Part shown: positions 4,966-7,543 of the stretch, piece by piece | How the letters are laid out: each line of letters opens with the position of its first letter | Position numbering within the stretch: the stretch's first letter is position 1 | NCBI GenBank assembly: GCA_937127205.1 | Contig: CAKZLS010000055.1 | Location: forward strand, 1-7,543 | DNA: 7,543 nt | Reading direction: 5' to 3' | DNA from: an uncultured Rhodospirillales bacterium | Lineage (GTDB): Bacteria; Pseudomonadota; Alphaproteobacteria; Rhodospirillales; Defluviicoccaceae | Notes under the pieces: generated by a model | The model's input: the letters and a program-made list of their open reading frames with translations, nothing else | The model's database searches: none | What the model was told of the DNA's origin: nothing | Position numbers and translations under genes: made by a program

Positions 4966-6441
4966 TCAGTCGACGATGATCTTGACCGGCTGGCCGGGTA
5001 TTAGCGGCTGGCCCTTGCCGAGCCCGTTCATGGCCAGGAAACGCTCCAGCCGATAGGATCCGAAGGGCATCTGCCGGGAGAGGGACTCCGACGTGTCGCC
5101 CTCCTCGACGGTCACCACCTTCAAGCGCAATGGCCTGACGGACCGCGCTTCCGACGCGCTCAACCGCTTGAAGCTGTATGTGGTTCGTCTGAAGTCCGTG
5201 GCGAGGCTCTCTGTCGCGGCTGCGGGCGTCAGAAACAAGAAGCGATACAATCGCCCCGGCCGTTCGCGAACGGCCACCAGACGCACGTCCACGAAGCCTC
5301 GGTCGATTCGCACTTTTGCTACGCCCGTGGCGGCGTCCATGCCATTGACGTCGATCTCCTGAATAGCCTGAAACTTCAACCGGTTGCCGCCGGCGCGGGC
5401 AATGTAATCGCTGGGTTTGACCGACCGGGAGCGATCGCGATTGCGTTCCATGTCAAAGACGATCACCGCACCCCGGGGGCCCTTGGCCGTGACCTGCCCT
5501 GGACTGTTGGACAAGACGAAACCGCTGGGAACTTCAAAAGCAATTCCCAATCCTGGATGGGCGAATTGTCGGCCGCGCCGGACACCTTGGTTGCGGGAAT
5601 CGCCAAACACCATGCCATCGATGTGTGAAAGGTATGTTCTCTCGTTGATCTTGGAGTTGGCGATCGGGGCGGTTTTGGCGAGTCTGATGGCTTGTTGAAC
5701 GCGGTCCCCGGTTCGCGGATGGGACGCCATCACGCTGAATTGGTCGGCGGCTCCGGGATTGCCGGCCATGGTTGCCTGCAATTGGGTGTAGGCATCCATT
5801 TTCTTGAAAAAGCTCGCCATCGCTTCAGGGTCATAGCCCGCTCGGGTCATGTAGCGGATGCCGAGTTTGTCGGCTTCGAATTCTTGATCCCTGGAATAGC
5901 TTTGCACGTAGGCTTGCGCCCCATAGCCGGCGGCTTGTCCGACACCGGGCACGCCAACGATAGAGCCGGCCACGCCCAGGATGGTCGCTCCGACGCCGGC
6001 CACAACACCCTGACTGTAGCGTTCGGCGCTGTGACGGGCGGTCACGTGTCCGAGTTCGTGCGCCAAGACACCGGCCATTTCGGCCTCGTTGCTGGCCAGC
6101 GCTAGCAGCCCGCGGGTGACGTGGACGTAGCCGCCCGGCAGGGCGAACGCATTGATCAGATCGTCATTGAGAACGGTAAACGAGTAATCGACGCCCGGGG
6201 TCTCCGTTTGCGCCGCCAATTCCGCACCGATTCGGCTGACGTAAGCGGCGAGTTCGCGGTCGGAATACTTCCCGCCGAACTGCTTTACCAGTTTGGGGTG
6301 TTCCTGCGCGCCAACGCGCTTTTCGTCGTCCTTGTCCATGAAGGCGGTGAAACTGCTTCGCCCCGTAGCCGGATTGGTCGAACACGCGGTCGCGCCAAGC
6401 AAAGCCAAACAGACAAGTGCGAGAGTGAAGATCCGTTTCAT
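4966..6441 (-). CDS. M48-family zinc metalloprotease lipoprotein with C-terminal LysM-like domain
   Basis: The product has 491 residues. A signal peptide (1-19) ends at a lipobox-like ATAC with C20 as the acylated cysteine; Ser at +2 suggests outer-membrane sorting. The peptidase domain has the zinc motif HELGH at 128-132 and the third ligand E187 in EFEAD (187-191), so it should be active. ASHPRTGDR (239-247) contains H241, matching the conserved SHP histidine that regulates E. coli BepA. A glycine-rich hydrophobic stretch (about 145-178) lies between the zinc motifs. After about residue 280 there is a beta-rich domain of unknown function. The last 50 or so residues (EEGDTSESLSRQM ... MNGL ... 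LIPGQPVKI) resemble a LysM peptidoglycan-binding module. Expected role: periplasmic envelope protein quality control, perhaps tethered to the wall. It lacks the TPR region of BepA, so no symbol is given. No Shine-Dalgarno is seen before ATG 6441. Confidence 0.92.
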   Translation of the reverse strand: MKRIFTLALVCLALLGATACSTNPATGRSSFTAFMDKDDEKRVGAQEHPKLVKQFGGKYSDRELAAYVSRIGAELAAQTETPGVDYSFTVLNDDLINAFALPGGYVHVTRGLLALASNEAEMAGVLAHELGHVTARHSAERYSQGVVAGVGATILGVAGSIVGVPGVGQAAGYGAQAYVQSYSRDQEFEADKLGIRYMTRAGYDPEAMASFFKKMDAYTQLQATMAGNPGAADQFSVMASHPRTGDRVQQAIRLAKTAPIANSKINERTYLSHIDGMVFGDSRNQGVRRGRQFAHPGLGIAFEVPSGFVLSNSPGQVTAKGPRGAVIVFDMERNRDRSRSVKPSDYIARAGGNRLKFQAIQEIDVNGMDAATGVAKVRIDRGFVDVRLVAVRERPGRLYRFLFLTPAAATESLATDFRRTTYSFKRLSASEARSVRPLRLKVVTVEEGDTSESLSRQMPFGSYRLERFLAMNGLGKGQPLIPGQPVKIIVD

Positions 6442-6449
6442 AATTGGGC

Positions 6450-6477
6450 ATTATGCAAACGTTCACCGCCTCGGCAA
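6450..6477 (-). promoter_or_regulatory. Candidate sigma-70-type promoter for the M48 protease gene
   Basis: Read on the minus strand, TTGCCG (6477-6472, four of six consensus bases) is followed after 16 bases by CATAAT (6455-6450, five of six). Transcription would begin near 6443, about two bases before the ATG at 6441. This agrees with the lack of any purine-rich ribosome binding site in front of that start and suggests a leaderless or nearly leaderless message. The whole intergenic gap to cobT is only 60 bases, so read-through from cobT is an alternative. Confidence 0.35.
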
Positions 6478-6501
6478 CACCCCAGCCGGGCCAAATTCTA
6501 T

Positions 6502-7527
6502 TTACGCTTTGTCCGCGACGCCGGCCTGCCGGAACGTAGCCATTCCGGCGTGGCATTCGGCGGCCGCCTTTGCCACGGCCACTGCTAAAACCGCGCCGGA
6601 CGCCTCGCCCAAGCGCATGTCCAGGTCGAGGAGCGGCCGCTTTCCAAGACGCTCGAGGACCCGCCGGTGGCCCGGCTCCGGGGACAAATGACCGACCTGG
6701 CAATGGTCCAGCGCGCCGGGCGCGTAGGCCTCCAGCGCTGCCGCCGCCGTGGTGCAGACGAAGCCATCGAGCAGCACGGGCACGCGGGCGAGCCGTGCCG
6801 CCACAACGGCTCCGGCCATGGCTGCCAGTTCGCGCCCGCCGAGCCGGCGCAAGGCATCAAGCGGGTCGGCGACGAAACCGTTGTGTAGCTGGACCGCTTC
6901 CGCGACCACCCCCGCCTTCACGGCCAACGCATCTTCCTGAATTCCGGTGCCGGGACCGGTCCAGTCGGTGGCGGCACCCCGATAGAGGGCATGGGCGACG
7001 GCGGCGGCTGCGGTTGTATTGCCGATGCCCATTTCTCCCAGACACAGCAGATCCGAATTCGAATCGACGGCGTTCATGCCAAGGGAGAACGCGGCCACGA
7101 AATCATGCTCGTCCATGGCTGGCGCCTGGACGATATCGCGGGTCGGATGCTCCAGGTCAACGGCGTGAATGGCAAGCTCTACATCAAACAAGCGGCAAAG
7201 CTGATTGATGGCGGCGCCGCCGGTTTCGAAGTTGGCCACCATTTGCGCCGTTACTTCGGCGGGATAAGCCGAGATGCCGTGCCGGGTCACGCCGTGGGCG
7301 CCAGCGAACACCCGCGCCGTCGGCTTGTCGATCCGAGGGGGATGGCGTCCTTGCCACGCCGAGAGCCACGCGCTCAATTCCTCCAGGCGCCCGAGCGCGC
7401 CGGCCGGCTTGGTGAGCTGGGGTTCGCGCTCAAGCGCCAGCGTTTCGGCATCCACATCGGGACCCGGAAGGGTGCGGAACAGACTTCGAACGTCGTCGAG
7501 AGTCTTGACCGCCGGAAACCGTGTCAT
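6502..7527 (-). CDS. cobT: Nicotinate-nucleotide--dimethylbenzimidazole phosphoribosyltransferase CobT
   Basis: CobT transfers ribose phosphate from nicotinate mononucleotide to 5,6-dimethylbenzimidazole, making alpha-ribazole phosphate for the lower ligand of cobalamin in the cytoplasm. The 341-residue product has the usual length (about 340-356). Visible family signatures, numbered from the chosen start: KPAGALGRLEEL (40-51), the AGAHGVTRHGIS segment (75-86), YPAEVTAQMVANF with GGAAIN, GEMGIGNTTAAAA in the mid-region, and LDMRLGEASGAVLA near the end. E308 in the last corresponds to the catalytic glutamate (E317 in Salmonella CobT). I chose ATG 7527 rather than ATG 7542 because GAGGGA lies seven bases before it and the family N-terminus starts close to this point. 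Any cobalamin riboswitch or cob operon partner would lie beyond the right edge and cannot be seen. Sixty bases separate it from the M48 gene on the same strand. Confidence 0.96.
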   Translation of the reverse strand: MTRFPAVKTLDDVRSLFRTLPGPDVDAETLALEREPQLTKPAGALGRLEELSAWLSAWQGRHPPRIDKPTARVFAGAHGVTRHGISAYPAEVTAQMVANFETGGAAINQLCRLFDVELAIHAVDLEHPTRDIVQAPAMDEHDFVAAFSLGMNAVDSNSDLLCLGEMGIGNTTAAAAVAHALYRGAATDWTGPGTGIQEDALAVKAGVVAEAVQLHNGFVADPLDALRRLGGRELAAMAGAVVAARLARVPVLLDGFVCTTAAAALEAYAPGALDHCQVGHLSPEPGHRRVLERLGKRPLLDLDMRLGEASGAVLAVAVAKAAAECHAGMATFRQAGVADKA

Positions 7528-7534
7528 CGTCGAA

Positions 7535-7540
7535 TCCCTC
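7535..7540 (-). promoter_or_regulatory. Ribosome binding site deciding the cobT start
   Basis: GAGGGA on the minus strand ends seven bases before ATG 7527, an ideal spacing. The alternative ATG at 7542 overlaps this element and its own upstream region is outside the window. This favours the shorter, 341-residue protein. Confidence 0.6.
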
Positions 7541-7543
7541 ATT

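Overview
The window looks like chromosomal housekeeping DNA from a GC-rich alphaproteobacterium, most likely of the Rhodospirillales type. Three things suggest this: the gene order (SUV3-like helicase, S4/Hsp15 protein, seven-iron ferredoxin FdxA, CarD), which I know as a recurring alphaproteobacterial neighbourhood; the strongly GC-biased third codon positions; and ATGA-type gene overlaps. I see no transposase, integrase, tRNA, rRNA, CRISPR array or phage gene.

Layout. Plus strand, 1-4962: the 3' part of a helicase gene (enters from the left edge) overlaps an Hsp15-type S4 RNA-binding gene by 4 nt. A TerB-domain gene and fdxA follow. A 279-nt non-coding gap then holds a GC-rich inverted repeat, a candidate extended -10 promoter and two tandem perfect hairpins. 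Next come carD, a metallophosphoesterase-fold gene that overlaps carD by 11 nt, and a circularly permuted YpsA/SLOG gene that overlaps the phosphoesterase-like gene by 1 nt. Minus strand, 4966-7527: a lipoprotein M48 metalloprotease with a LysM-like tail, converging on the SLOG gene with only 3 nt between the stop codons, and cobT, whose start lies just inside the right edge.

How the genes may work together. The left half combines RNA handling (helicase, S4 protein), electron transfer or Fe-S chemistry (FdxA) and control of transcription initiation (CarD). The most unusual part is the pair downstream of carD. The phosphoesterase-like protein keeps the whole PPP/ApaH-type scaffold but has lost nearly all of its metal ligands, so it is probably a pseudoenzyme that binds rather than cleaves. 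It is translationally linked to a protein of a nucleotide-ligand-binding superfamily. A non-catalytic phosphoesterase fold plus a cpYpsA protein, apparently co-expressed with a global RNA polymerase regulator, is the best candidate here for an undescribed functional module. The M48 protease (envelope quality control) and cobT (lower-ligand assembly of cobalamin) are ordinary genes on the other strand.
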